64,000 nt of DNA, from positions 3,286,001 through 3,350,000 of the forward strand of contig CP115858.1 of NCBI GenBank assembly GCA_027920525.1. The letters are read 5' to 3'. The notes under the pieces are model-generated. The model worked only from the letters and a program-made list of their open reading frames with translations, was not told the DNA's origin and did not search any database. Within the stretch, counting starts at the first letter, position 1. Each line of letters starts with the position of its first letter. Made by a program: the position numbers and the translations under genes. Shown one piece after another: positions 34,546 through 43,256 of this stretch. The DNA comes from Chryseobacterium daecheongense. Its GTDB lineage: Bacteria > Bacteroidota > Bacteroidia > Flavobacteriales > Weeksellaceae.

Positions 34546-34553
34546 CAAAATTA
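34546..34553 (-). promoter_or_regulatory. -7 box before LOG gene (TAATTTTG)
   Basis: A perfect TAnnTTTG box ends 2 bases before the ATG at 34543 and overlaps the stop codon of the upstream gene. It may be coincidence inside an operon. Confidence 0.3.
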
Positions 34554-35264
34554 TTTAAAATGTTTTTCGGCTTCTTTTACAGATTCTGGTCTTCCAACAT
34601 CTATCAGCAGATTATTGTGTACAAATCCATGAATATGTTCGGTTTGCATTAAATCCAGATATTCTTCCATAACAGAAAATTTGCCTGTTCTTTTTATTTT
34701 TTCAAAGATAGAAGGGTTAATGCAATGTACACCGCTAAAAGCCAATGCTTTAAATCCTTTATTGAATTCTGCAAGCCTTTGTTCTCCGGTTTGTACGTTT
34801 AGCCAGCCTCTTAAAACCATTTCATCATTGAAAAGTAATTTTCTCGAACTTTCCCTGTCCGAGACGGCTAAAGTAGCAAAATCTTTTATCTTTTTGTGAT
34901 AACTTACAAGATCATTAATATTAATATCGGTAAGAATATCCGCATTCATGATTAAGAAATCTTCTCCATGATCAAGAAATCTTCTAGCAAAAATTAAACC
35001 ACCTCCGGTTTCAAGTAATTCTTCACGCTCATCAGATATTTCAATATTGCAATTAAAGTTGTTATTTTCCTTTAAAAAATCAATGATCTGATTTCCAAAA
35101 TGATGGATATTGATGACAAAATCATTAATTCCAAAACTTTTAAGGTATTTGATATTTCGTTCCAGTAGTGGAATTCCATTTACTTTTGCCAGGGCTTTCG
35201 GATGATGGTCTGTAAAAGGCTTGAGGCGTGTTCCCTTACCGGCAGCGAAGATTAGAGCTTTCAT
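34551..35264 (-). CDS. Sugar-1-phosphate nucleotidyltransferase (MurU-like)
   Basis: A 237-residue nucleotidyltransferase with the signature GKGTRLKPFTDHHPKAL near the start and the metal-binding NADILTD motif. The closest characterised relative by pattern is MurU, which joins UMP to N-acetylmuramate 1-phosphate in cell-wall recycling. Support comes from context: an AmgK-like kinase and a RapZ C-terminal-domain gene lie just upstream on the same strand. Substrate remains inferred. Confidence 0.87.
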   Translation of the reverse strand: MKALIFAAGKGTRLKPFTDHHPKALAKVNGIPLLERNIKYLKSFGINDFVINIHHFGNQIIDFLKENNNFNCNIEISDEREELLETGGGLIFARRFLDHGEDFLIMNADILTDININDLVSYHKKIKDFATLAVSDRESSRKLLFNDEMVLRGWLNVQTGEQRLAEFNKGFKALAFSGVHCINPSIFEKIKRTGKFSVMEEYLDLMQTEHIHGFVHNNLLIDVGRPESVKEAEKHFK

Positions 35265-35339
35265 TTGTTATAATGGGTAGATGATTATTAAAACATACAC
35301 TGAGTACATTAATTATTTATATAATTGATCGTTTATCAA

Positions 35340-35747
35340 TTATGAATTAAGATGATGTTGCTCATCATGATGTAAGCTTATTTCAGTTCCCTGAGGATAT
35401 TTTTCTTTGATAAATTCGGCTATTTTTATTGCTGAATATACCGATCTGTGCTGTCCTCCGGTACACCCAAAATTAATCTGCAGATTTTCAAATCCCCGGG
35501 AAAGATAATTATCAATATTGATGGATATGATTCCTTTTACCAATTCCAGAAATCGTGGCATCTCGGTTTCATTTTCAAGGAACTCCTGGACTCCTTTGTC
35601 GCTTCCTGTCTGACTTTTATATTCCTCAATTCTTCCGGGATTAAGAATTCCTCTGCAATCAAAAGTAAAACCTCCACCATTACCGGTTTCGTCTTTGGGA
35701 ATTCCTCCTTTCTTGTATGAAAAACTGTGGATGTCTATGTGTAACAT
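35340..35747 (-). CDS. Stand-alone RapZ C-terminal domain protein
   Basis: A 135-residue protein that corresponds only to the C-terminal domain of RapZ, without the N-terminal kinase-like P-loop domain. It shows the domain motifs FDCRGILNPGR, GCTGGQHRSVY and the end SLHHDEQHHLN. In E. coli this domain binds glucosamine 6-phosphate and small RNA. Here it lies between genes for an AmgK-like kinase and a MurU-like transferase, pointing to amino-sugar sensing or metabolism (inference). Confidence 0.88.
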   Translation of the reverse strand: MLHIDIHSFSYKKGGIPKDETGNGGGFTFDCRGILNPGRIEEYKSQTGSDKGVQEFLENETEMPRFLELVKGIISINIDNYLSRGFENLQINFGCTGGQHRSVYSAIKIAEFIKEKYPQGTEISLHHDEQHHLNS

Positions 35748-35801
35748 AAGTATATATTTTTTATTTACCCTTTAAGATTTAGATGTATTTTCTTAGGGCT
35801 T

Positions 35802-36821
35802 TTACGGGTTTAAAATTGTGTTTATTTTTAAATGTACTTTCTCGTGATCTAATTGTTGTATTAATTTTTTGAGCTCAGGATATTCATTTATACCTTCCCA
35901 AGTTTCCGCGAAACGGATCACGTTTTCAATCCCCTGATTGATGCTTGATATAAAATGTGGCTTTCTTTGAATAAGACCTCTAAAACCGTATGCACCAAGA
36001 ACCTGGAGAAATCTCATCATTTGAATAGGTTTTACCGAGTTTCTTAGTTGATGTTGTGTCTGCTCACTTTCAAATTGCTGAATATAAAATTCTAACATTT
36101 CATTTTTGAAATCTTCGGGAAAGTTTGCTTTAGCCTGAAAAAGAAAGGAAATAACATCATAGATAAGAGGGCCTTTCATTGCAGATTGATAATCAATGAA
36201 GGAAACATGGTTATTTTCGTTAACCATTATATTTCTTGCCTGAAAATCCCGTATCATTATTCCTTTTGGCTCAAGACTTTCAATAAGAGAGGCTATGGCT
36301 TTGAATTCTTTTAGTAGGGTTGATTTATGGTATTCCAGCTCCAGGACATCGGCAATGAAATTCTTAAAATAATACAAATCGTGGATGACCGGAAGTTCGT
36401 CATAGTTCTCATATTCAAATGTTTTGGTAAAATCTATTTCCCCACTTGTCCGTATTTGTAACTGAAAAAGCTTTTCTAAAGTCTGCCTGACCATGGCTTT
36501 TACTTTCACGGAAAGACCCTCTTTTGCAATAATTTCGGAGAGGGTGTGTTCTCCTAAAAATTCCTGAACATATGTTTTCCGGTCTTCGGAAATAATAAGA
36601 ATAGCAGGAGTGTTGAGGTGTAAGTGAGAGAAAATATTTGAATAATAAAAAAAACTTTCATTTTCCTGAATATTTTCATTATAGGTAATAATATACTTTT
36701 TGTTATCTGCCTGCGCCAGAAAATTCACTCTCGCGGATCCGCTTTGAGCCAATGTGACGAACTCAGAAGATTTTTTACCTATATAGTTTTCAAAAAATCG
36801 TTGTGCGTTTTCAGAAGTCAT
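35802..36821 (-). CDS. Aminoglycoside phosphotransferase-fold sugar kinase (AmgK-like)
   Basis: A 339-residue kinase of the aminoglycoside phosphotransferase fold. The catalytic loop reads IRDFQARNIMV and the metal-binding loop FIDYQSAMKGPLIYDVISF, both close to AmgK, the N-acetylmuramate/N-acetylglucosamine 1-kinase of cell-wall recycling, and unlike typical antibiotic kinases (HGD). The genes after it encode a RapZ C-terminal domain and a MurU-like transferase, which supports the recycling role. It is divergent to xrtF. Confidence 0.87.
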   Translation of the reverse strand: MTSENAQRFFENYIGKKSSEFVTLAQSGSARVNFLAQADNKKYIITYNENIQENESFFYYSNIFSHLHLNTPAILIISEDRKTYVQEFLGEHTLSEIIAKEGLSVKVKAMVRQTLEKLFQLQIRTSGEIDFTKTFEYENYDELPVIHDLYYFKNFIADVLELEYHKSTLLKEFKAIASLIESLEPKGIMIRDFQARNIMVNENNHVSFIDYQSAMKGPLIYDVISFLFQAKANFPEDFKNEMLEFYIQQFESEQTQHQLRNSVKPIQMMRFLQVLGAYGFRGLIQRKPHFISSINQGIENVIRFAETWEGINEYPELKKLIQQLDHEKVHLKINTILNP

Positions 36822-36831
36822 AATATGGAAA

Positions 36832-36839
36832 CAAATATA
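36832..36839 (-). promoter_or_regulatory. -7 box of AmgK-like operon (TATATTTG)
   Basis: A perfect TAnnTTTG box ends 10 bases before the ATG at 36821. It lies about 20 bases from the divergent xrtF box. Confidence 0.55.
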
Positions 36840-36859
36840 CTAAATTAGAGTCTAATTTT

Positions 36860-36867
36860 TATCTTTG
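36860..36867 (+). promoter_or_regulatory. -7 box of xrtF (TATCTTTG)
   Basis: A perfect TAnnTTTG box ends 4 bases before the xrtF ATG at 36872, predicting a leaderless transcript. No TTG stands at the usual distance. Confidence 0.55.
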
Positions 36868-36871
36868 TATT

Positions 36872-37402
36872 ATGCTAAAGGATTTTAAGCCGGTTTTAAG
36901 TATTCTGTTGAGGTTCATCATCATTTATGTGGTGTTGCTGTTGGGTTATCAGTTTTATCTGAACAGCTACAAGGAAACGGGGCTGGATCCTTTTTCAAGG
37001 ATGATTGCTGAACAGGTGAGCTATATTCAGAATGTTTTGAAATATCCTACACAGCTGTATAATGACGTTGAAAAAGAACAGGTCTGGTTTTATGTAAAGA
37101 ATGTTTACGTTACACGAATGGTTGAAGGATGTAATGCAATTTCCGTAATGATTCTTTTCGTATCTTTTGTTTTTGCATTCTATAAAGGAGCTAAAACATT
37201 TATTTTTGTTTTGATCGGCCTTGTGATACTTTATGTGATCAATGTTCTTAGGATCGTAGGAATTAATCTTTTGGTCAGTGATTACAAGCAGTATGAAAAG
37301 ATGGCCCATGATTTTCTTTTTCCTGCTGTGATCTATGGAACGGTAGTTATCCTGTGGCTTGTTTGGATTAAATTTTTTGCTTTAAAGAATGAAAATACTT
37401 AA
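36872..37402 (+). CDS. xrtF: Exosortase family protein XrtF
   Basis: A 176-residue integral membrane transpeptidase-like protein of the exosortase/archaeosortase group. The presumed catalytic residues are C87 (EGCNAISVM), R127 (NVLRIVGIN) and H146 (AHDFLFP), spaced across membrane helices as the family requires. Exosortases cleave and probably anchor proteins with a C-terminal sorting tail. I saw no protein in this window with such a tail. The partner gene begins 14 bases before the xrtF stop, so translation is probably coupled. Confidence 0.92.
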   Translation: MLKDFKPVLSILLRFIIIYVVLLLGYQFYLNSYKETGLDPFSRMIAEQVSYIQNVLKYPTQLYNDVEKEQVWFYVKNVYVTRMVEGCNAISVMILFVSFVFAFYKGAKTFIFVLIGLVILYVINVLRIVGINLLVSDYKQYEKMAHDFLFPAVIYGTVVILWLVWIKFFALKNENT

Positions 37403-37823
37403 CTGGGTTTTAGTGATACTTGGAGTTGCGGGACTTATGAGTGTACGGGTATTTGAAAATAAGATCTTTTATGATCCTTTTCTTGAGTATTTTCATAAAG
37501 CCGATAAGACTATTGCTTTTCCTGCTTTTGATTGGGGAAAGCTGATTCTTGGGCATGTCCTAAGATTTCTTCTGAATTTATTTTTTTCCTGCCTTATTAT
37601 TCATTTTTTATTTAAAAATAAGACCTGGACCCTACAGGGTGGAGTATTGATTACTATAATTTTTCTTATTACTTTTCCCATCTATCTTTACTGTATTCAC
37701 GACAGGTTTGAAGTGGGATATCTTTTTTCTTTCTATATGAGAAGGTTTGTGATCCAGCCTTTGATTATACTTCTTGTTGTTCCTATGTTTTATTACAGGC
37801 AACAATTATTAAAAAGAGCTTAG
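37389..37823 (+). CDS. Exosortase F system-associated protein
   Basis: A 144-residue membrane protein with about four helices, matching the partner encoded next to xrtF in Flavobacteriia (TIGR04127 type). Visible segments are SVRVFENKIFYDPFLEYFH near the start and a charged segment IHDRFEVGYLFSFYMRRF near the end. Its role in sorting is unknown. It overlaps xrtF by 14 bases and converges on the CDF transporter gene with a gap of only 10 bases. Confidence 0.88.
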   Translation: MKILNWVLVILGVAGLMSVRVFENKIFYDPFLEYFHKADKTIAFPAFDWGKLILGHVLRFLLNLFFSCLIIHFLFKNKTWTLQGGVLITIIFLITFPIYLYCIHDRFEVGYLFSFYMRRFVIQPLIILLVVPMFYYRQQLLKRA

Positions 37824-37833
37824 ATATATCAGT

Positions 37834-38814
37834 CTATGTTGCAGTATGTTTAACCTCCAGTGTTATATTCTCTGTAGTCCATTCCACTCTTTTTACGAAA
37901 TCCCTTTCGCGGACTGGGCAATCCATGATCTGGCAGACCGGGCATGAAATCGTTTTGCAGTCATCCATATGAAAATTAAATTCAATGGTACGGTTGATAT
38001 TTTTTGCCAGGAGGATAATCACATTTTCCATTTCTTTATGGGCGTCACGAAGGCTATAATACCATGGTAGCGTAATATGTGCATCGATATGGAGCGAAGC
38101 TCCGAATTGCTGGATTTTCATATTATGTACATCAATCCATTCTGCTTTTCTGTTGTTTTCAAGAACTTGAACAATCTGGATCAGTATCTCGGGATCCTGT
38201 TCATCCATAATTCCGCTTAAAGACTTGCGGATGATCTTATATCCTACAAATATAATATAGGCTCCAAATACTAAGGCAACGACAGAATCTAGCCAATAGA
38301 TCTTTGTAAAGTAAACAACAATTAAACTAAGAACAACTCCAAGAGTGGTAATGGTATCAGACTGGAGGTGTTTTCCTGAAGAGATCAGAACCAATGAGTT
38401 ATCCGCTTTCCCTTTTTTAATGGAAATATAACCCAGCAGATAATTGACTACTGCAGTGGCAGCAATGATTGCAATTCCCCAGTCCATTTTATTAAGCGTC
38501 TTACCGACGATTAAACTATGGGTACCTTCGTAGATGATCATAATACCTGCAATGGCGATTAGTGCTCCCTCTATTCCGGAAGTTACGAATTCAACTTTTC
38601 CATGTCCGTAAGGGTGTCCCTCATCTTTAGGTTTTGCGGCCAGATGGAGTGAATAGAGTCCCATAAATGCGCTGATAACGTTCACGACACTTTCCATAGC
38701 GTCTGAAAAAACAGCATCGGAATTAGTGAGTTTCCAGGCGATAATTTTACCGATGAACAAAATAACTCCAAAAACGGCAATTAATCTTTGAAAGCCTATT
38801 TTATTTTTATTCAT
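37834..38814 (-). CDS. Cation diffusion facilitator (CDF) metal exporter
   Basis: A 326-residue inner-membrane divalent-cation exporter of the CDF family. It has six membrane helices (about 10-215), the HPYGHGKVEF motif, and the metal-site pattern typical of the family. A cytoplasmic ferredoxin-like domain follows. The C-terminal tail is unusual, with four cysteines in the pattern CxxxxCxxCxxxxC (near 291-304) and several His and Asp. Zn, Fe or Mn are possible substrates. Terminators and converging genes on either side make it a single unit. Confidence 0.92.
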   Translation of the reverse strand: MNKNKIGFQRLIAVFGVILFIGKIIAWKLTNSDAVFSDAMESVVNVISAFMGLYSLHLAAKPKDEGHPYGHGKVEFVTSGIEGALIAIAGIMIIYEGTHSLIVGKTLNKMDWGIAIIAATAVVNYLLGYISIKKGKADNSLVLISSGKHLQSDTITTLGVVLSLIVVYFTKIYWLDSVVALVFGAYIIFVGYKIIRKSLSGIMDEQDPEILIQIVQVLENNRKAEWIDVHNMKIQQFGASLHIDAHITLPWYYSLRDAHKEMENVIILLAKNINRTIEFNFHMDDCKTISCPVCQIMDCPVRERDFVKRVEWTTENITLEVKHTAT

Positions 38815-38840
38815 ATTCTTTAATCTTACTAGTTTGATAA

Positions 38841-38872
38841 AAAAAAGAATCTCAATTTTGAGACTCTTTTTT
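38841..38872 (-). terminator. Terminator of asd
   Basis: A stem of about 14 bp (core AGAATCTCAA / TTGAGACTCT) with one position that pairs as G-U in the minus-strand RNA, followed by T. It separates asd from the CDF gene. Confidence 0.82.
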
Positions 38873-38883
38873 ATTTTGTTAGT

Positions 38884-39876
38884 TTAAACTAAGTTTTTTG
38901 ATACCAGGTATTCTGCGATCTGTACTGCGTTCGTTGCAGCGCCTTTTCTCAGATTATCCGCCACGATCCACAAATTGAGCGTTTTGGGTTGTGACAGATC
39001 CCGTCTTATCCTTCCTACAAAGACTTCATCTTTTCCTTCTGAGTCTAGTGGCATCGGATATCGGTTGTTTTTCACATCATCTATTACTATAACTCCCGGG
39101 GTTTCAGATAAGATCTTTCTTACTTCATCGAGGTCGAACTCATTTTCAAATTCGATATTCACACTTTCCGAATGTCCGCCCTGAACCGGAACCCTTACTG
39201 CCGTTGCCGTTAAATTAAAAGTATCATCCCCTAAGATTTTCTTAGGCTCTTTCATTAATTTAATCTCTTCCTTCGTGTAATCGTCATCACTGAAAACGTC
39301 ACAGTGTGGTAAAGCATTTTTAAAGATCTGATAAGGATATACCTTTGCTACGGAATCATCGCCTTTAATTTCAGAATTTAACTGATCTACGGCTGCTTTC
39401 CCAGTTCCGGTCACAGACTGGTAGGTTGAAACAACCACTCTTTTAAGGTCATATTTCTTATTAAGTGGTCCCAGAACCATAACCAACTGAATGGTAGAGC
39501 AGTTGGGGTTGGCAATAATTTTATCTTCGGCTGTTAAAACATTCGAATTGATCTCAGGAACCACCAGTTTTTTGGTAGGATCCATTCTCCACGCAGAAGA
39601 ATTGTCGATTACAGTAATTCCTGCTTCAGCAAATTTGGGAGCAAATTCCAAAGATGTAGAACCTCCGGCTGAAAAAATAGCAATATCAGGTTTGGCAGCT
39701 ATAGCGTCATTAATGCTTACAATCGTATACTCTTCCTGTTTATACTTCACCTTCTTACCAATAGATTTTTCCGAAGCTACCGGAATTAATTCTGTGACAG
39801 GGAAGTTTCTCTCCTCCAAAACTTTAAGCATAACTTGTCCAACCATTCCTGTTGAACCTACTACAGCTACTTTCAT
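38884..39876 (-). CDS. asd: Aspartate-semialdehyde dehydrogenase
   Basis: A 330-residue enzyme that reduces aspartyl phosphate to aspartate semialdehyde, feeding lysine, threonine, methionine and diaminopimelate synthesis. It has the NADP-binding start VVGSTGMVGQVMLKVLEE, the active-site Cys in NPNCSTIQLVM (near 126) and the VQGGHSESVNIEF segment with the catalytic His. Length fits the family. It follows a small membrane-protein gene by 30 bases and ends in a terminator. Confidence 0.96.
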   Translation of the reverse strand: MKVAVVGSTGMVGQVMLKVLEERNFPVTELIPVASEKSIGKKVKYKQEEYTIVSINDAIAAKPDIAIFSAGGSTSLEFAPKFAEAGITVIDNSSAWRMDPTKKLVVPEINSNVLTAEDKIIANPNCSTIQLVMVLGPLNKKYDLKRVVVSTYQSVTGTGKAAVDQLNSEIKGDDSVAKVYPYQIFKNALPHCDVFSDDDYTKEEIKLMKEPKKILGDDTFNLTATAVRVPVQGGHSESVNIEFENEFDLDEVRKILSETPGVIVIDDVKNNRYPMPLDSEGKDEVFVGRIRRDLSQPKTLNLWIVADNLRKGAATNAVQIAEYLVSKNLV

Positions 39877-39906
39877 CTTAATGATTACAATGTTTAAGTT
39901 AATATA

Positions 39907-40338
39907 TTATGCCCCGAAGACCCTTGTCCACGGGAACGCGAATGCAAATAAGCCAACCGCAATAAGTCCCATGATTACAATTCCTAACGAAATGGTATCA
40001 TTGGATTTTACTTTTTTATTGATGATCGTCATCAATACGGCTGCAATCAGCATAGAAAATGGATGTTCCACATATTGAAATCTTAGGTCTGCATTTTTCA
40101 TTACTGCTCCCATATCCAATCCTTTTGTAAAGTTGGTGATCAGCATAATGATTCCAATCAAAAATTGAACGTGGAAGAAGATCATGGTGAAAAGAGTGGT
40201 CTTCTTTAAAAATTTGTTCACTTTTCCACTGAAGCCAAACATGGTCCCTAAAAGTGCAATAATAAATAGTGCTACCAAAAGAAGCTCAAGATACCCAAAT
40301 CCTTTGTGGGCACTAAGTAAAATCTTGTAAAAATCCAT
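39907..40338 (-). CDS. Small four-helix membrane protein, function unknown
   Basis: A 143-residue protein with four predicted membrane helices (LLLVALFIIALLGTMF, TLFTMIFFHVQFLIGIIML, MLIAAVLMTII, IVIMGLIAVGLFAFAF). Conserved His residues (in AHKGFGYLE, FFHVQF and EHPFSM) recall heme-binding membrane proteins, and relatives are sometimes labelled cytochrome b, but I cannot confirm heme binding. It lies upstream of asd on the same strand. Confidence 0.78.
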   Translation of the reverse strand: MDFYKILLSAHKGFGYLELLLVALFIIALLGTMFGFSGKVNKFLKKTTLFTMIFFHVQFLIGIIMLITNFTKGLDMGAVMKNADLRFQYVEHPFSMLIAAVLMTIINKKVKSNDTISLGIVIMGLIAVGLFAFAFPWTRVFGA

Positions 40339-40367
40339 ATCCTGTTTTTTTCTATTTTTCTAGTAGA

Positions 40368-40375
40368 CAAAGATA
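40368..40375 (-). promoter_or_regulatory. -7 box upstream of membrane protein and asd (TATCTTTG)
   Basis: A perfect TAnnTTTG box on the minus strand ends 29 bases before the ATG at 40338. It lies just after the terminator of the TonB receptor gene. Confidence 0.5.
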
Positions 40376-40381
40376 ACAAAA

Positions 40382-40403
40382 AATCCCGGCCAAAGCCGGG
40401 ATT
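40382..40403 (-). terminator. Terminator of third TonB receptor gene
   Basis: A 9-bp G/C-rich stem (AATCCCGGC / GCCGGGATT, loop of 4), followed by T residues on the minus strand. Confidence 0.9.
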
Positions 40404-40431
40404 GATATTTATAAAATCTAAATTTATATTA

Positions 40432-43047
40432 TTAGAAGTTGAAAGATAAATTAGCAGACCAAGTTCTTCCGAAACCGAAATAAACTCTGTTCGATGGGTC
40501 AAGCCCTTTGTATAAAGTAGCTTGATATGCAGCATATTGCTGAGGCGTTGAGAAATCTCCCTCTCCTTTAGCAAAGATGTTAGTTGCTCCATCTGAAATA
40601 TAAGTAGTATCTAATAAGTTGTAAACGTTAGCACCTACAGTGAAGTATTGTGACGTGTTATTTAATCTTATTTTATAAGAAAATCCTACATCAAACAGGT
40701 TAAAATCTGGTAATTTAAGTGATCCTCTTGCCTGGTTTTCAGGTTTGGAGAATGATCCTGGATCAATAGATGAGTAAATTTCACCCACGTATCTCCAAGT
40801 ACCATAGATACTTAAATCTTTTACAGGTCTTATGGTAGCTCCCAATGAAGCAGTCATCTGAGGAATACTGTTACTGCTACTTCCCCCTACTTTTACACCA
40901 TCTAGGTAAAGAGTAGTATTGTTAGAAGCGTTTCCAGAAGTTACTACTGGATTGTTGTTATCATCAAATGTAGCCCCACTAGCATTACCTTTATATTTGT
41001 AGTCTCCAATAGATAACATTCCTTGGAATTCTAGCATGGGGATTGGCTTATAGGTTGCATCTATTTCAATTCCCATATGTACCTGTGTAATTCCACTGAT
41101 TTCTGCGTAACCGGTTAATGTTGACGTTCCTGTTGGAGAAGAAGGATCTACTACTTCAAATGTCATTCCTCCTCTTCTGAACCATCTGTCTTTCCACTCA
41201 GTTCTGTAAAGGTTAACATTTGCGTTTAATTTAGATGATCTGAATCCATAACCAACTTCAGCTGAGAAGATTTTCTCATTAGTCAAAGTAGGGTTAAGAA
41301 CCTGAAAGTTACTTGGATATACAGAGTTCATGAAAGGCTGCTTGCTGTAATATCCGATATTAGCAAAAACATTATGGTTATCATTAATATTATAATTTGC
41401 CCCCCCTTTAATGTTGTATCCGAAAAGATTCTTGAAACCAGTTTTTGTATTTACTATCTGTCCAGTAACTGCATTAGGTTGTCTGGTTACACCATCTTTT
41501 ACAAAGTTATCAATTCTTTGATATGCCTGATTTGAAACGGAACCTTGTAAGAATGCTGATAAATTATCCTTAGAATATTCTACTTGAGCGAATCCACTGT
41601 ACCAAAGTACTTCACCATCATTACTGTAGCCTATTTGATCTCCTATTGGAGCAGTTTTTCCTCCAAACGGATTCCATGAAAGGCTCTTGTAATCATACAC
41701 TTTATTAACAATGTATGGCGCCACATTTTTGTTTCCGGCTTCTTTATACCCTGCAGCTCCGTAAAGATCTGAAACTACTTGATAATGATAACCATAGTAA
41801 TATCTGTCGTCTGTACCTACTGAGAAATTCCAGTTATCATTGATTTTATGTTGGAAATTTGCTAAAATCCCATACCAGTTGTGGGAGTTAATACTTGCTC
41901 TACGGATTAATGTACTTCCTGCTGGAGTAGCCGGATTATTTAGGTCAACAGCCTGGTTAGCTGCAAAAATAGCATCATAATTGAAATGCCCCATATTGTC
42001 ATAGTAACCAGTAGCTCCTTTTCCGCCAACTCTACCCAAATCACCAGTTCCACCACCTCTACCATTAGACATATATAGAACAGTACTTAATTTGGATTTT
42101 TCATTCATATTCCAATCCCAGTTCAACATCATTACGGGCTTAGCGTAATAATTAGATCTGTTTGCTAAAGCCACTTTATTTCCATTTGCATCGGTATAGT
42201 AACCATAATCAGAATTGTATTGTCTGTATGGAGTACCATCTTGGTCCGGATTATATTTTATATAGTTTGCAATAGTAGGAGAGAAGGTTCTCTGATCATG
42301 CCACTGTGGAGATGAAGTTATAGTGAATTGGAAGTTATGCTTTTTGTTCGGCTCCCAACCTAATGCGAAATAGTAAGCATAAGCTTCAAAGTCTGTGTTT
42401 TCGATATAAGTTCCTCCTGCAGTTCTACTCATTAGAAAAGATGAAGACCATCCTTTATCAAGTTTTCCAGTATTATATGCAAATGATGTTTTTAAGTAGT
42501 CATTATTACCAACTCCTAATCTTATCACACCTCCTTTTTTCATGTCCGCAGAACGAGTAATGTAGTTAATAGTTCCCCCTACAGAAGCTATCCCTAATTT
42601 AGAAGAACCTAAACCTCTCTGTGCTTGAACAAAACTAGTAACGTCAGCTAAACCTGTCCAGTTAGAGTAGTATACAGTACCTCCTTCCATATCATTTACA
42701 GGCATACCGTTTACCATTACTGCGATGTTTCGGGACTCGAAACCTCTCATGGTAATACCTCCGTCACCGTAACCACCTCCGGATTTAGTAGCGTACACTG
42801 AAGGTGTAGTGTTTAAAATCTCGGTAAGTTCTTGGTTTCCTAATCTTTCGATAATTTGTGCTGCTTTAATAGTAGATGCAGCAACCGGTGTCTTTCTATC
42901 TTTAGCGATATCTGTTACACCTTGTAAAATTACCTCCTCAATGTCTTTAGACCTCTTAATCGTGTCCTGTGTTTCTTGAGCGTAATAAACACTAGCTGTA
43001 GACAATGTAATTACTACAGTCAGTATCGATTTGTTGATTAATTTCAT
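40432..43047 (-). CDS. TonB-dependent receptor, substrate unknown
   Basis: An 871-residue outer-membrane receptor. Signal peptide to about residue 23 (SVYYAQ), then directly the TonB box region and plug (ELTEILNTTPSVYATKSGGG, then GITMRGFESRNIAVMVNG), with no carboxypeptidase-like domain. The barrel ends WSANLSFNF with a terminal aromatic residue. No SusD-like or lipoprotein partner lies nearby, so it probably acts with a soluble or small ligand. A/T-rich sequence with repeated TTAAC-like words lies upstream (43100-43145). Confidence 0.92.
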   Translation of the reverse strand: MKLINKSILTVVITLSTASVYYAQETQDTIKRSKDIEEVILQGVTDIAKDRKTPVAASTIKAAQIIERLGNQELTEILNTTPSVYATKSGGGYGDGGITMRGFESRNIAVMVNGMPVNDMEGGTVYYSNWTGLADVTSFVQAQRGLGSSKLGIASVGGTINYITRSADMKKGGVIRLGVGNNDYLKTSFAYNTGKLDKGWSSSFLMSRTAGGTYIENTDFEAYAYYFALGWEPNKKHNFQFTITSSPQWHDQRTFSPTIANYIKYNPDQDGTPYRQYNSDYGYYTDANGNKVALANRSNYYAKPVMMLNWDWNMNEKSKLSTVLYMSNGRGGGTGDLGRVGGKGATGYYDNMGHFNYDAIFAANQAVDLNNPATPAGSTLIRRASINSHNWYGILANFQHKINDNWNFSVGTDDRYYYGYHYQVVSDLYGAAGYKEAGNKNVAPYIVNKVYDYKSLSWNPFGGKTAPIGDQIGYSNDGEVLWYSGFAQVEYSKDNLSAFLQGSVSNQAYQRIDNFVKDGVTRQPNAVTGQIVNTKTGFKNLFGYNIKGGANYNINDNHNVFANIGYYSKQPFMNSVYPSNFQVLNPTLTNEKIFSAEVGYGFRSSKLNANVNLYRTEWKDRWFRRGGMTFEVVDPSSPTGTSTLTGYAEISGITQVHMGIEIDATYKPIPMLEFQGMLSIGDYKYKGNASGATFDDNNNPVVTSGNASNNTTLYLDGVKVGGSSSNSIPQMTASLGATIRPVKDLSIYGTWRYVGEIYSSIDPGSFSKPENQARGSLKLPDFNLFDVGFSYKIRLNNTSQYFTVGANVYNLLDTTYISDGATNIFAKGEGDFSTPQQYAAYQATLYKGLDPSNRVYFGFGRTWSANLSFNF

Positions 43048-43256
43048 AATCGTTAGTAATAGTTAGATTTAAATTTTATGCAAAAGTCGGTATTTAAATT
43101 TTAACCAATATTAACCCAATGTTAATTTTTAACGAATATTAAGAATTATTAATTTGTTGATTTATAGTATTTTAGCTTTTTTACCTGTTTTTATGTTAAA
43201 AAAATGCATTGCATAATACATAAAAAAGTAATATTATTTTTGTTAAAAATACAATG

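Noticed and set aside
35802..36821. AmgK-like gene as an aminoglycoside resistance gene
   Set aside because: Catalytic loop (RDFQARN) and neighbours fit cell-wall sugar kinases rather than antibiotic kinases.
39491..40078. 195-residue open frame antisense to asd
   Set aside because: Lies opposite conserved asd codons and the small membrane-protein gene; composition follows the opposite strand, so it is a shadow.
43048..43256. Possible RNA gene or riboswitch upstream of the third TonB receptor
   Set aside because: Only A/T-rich words (TTAAC-like) and no stable fold or conserved element I can recognise; a weak TTG-N17-GACTTTTG match is not good enough for a promoter call.
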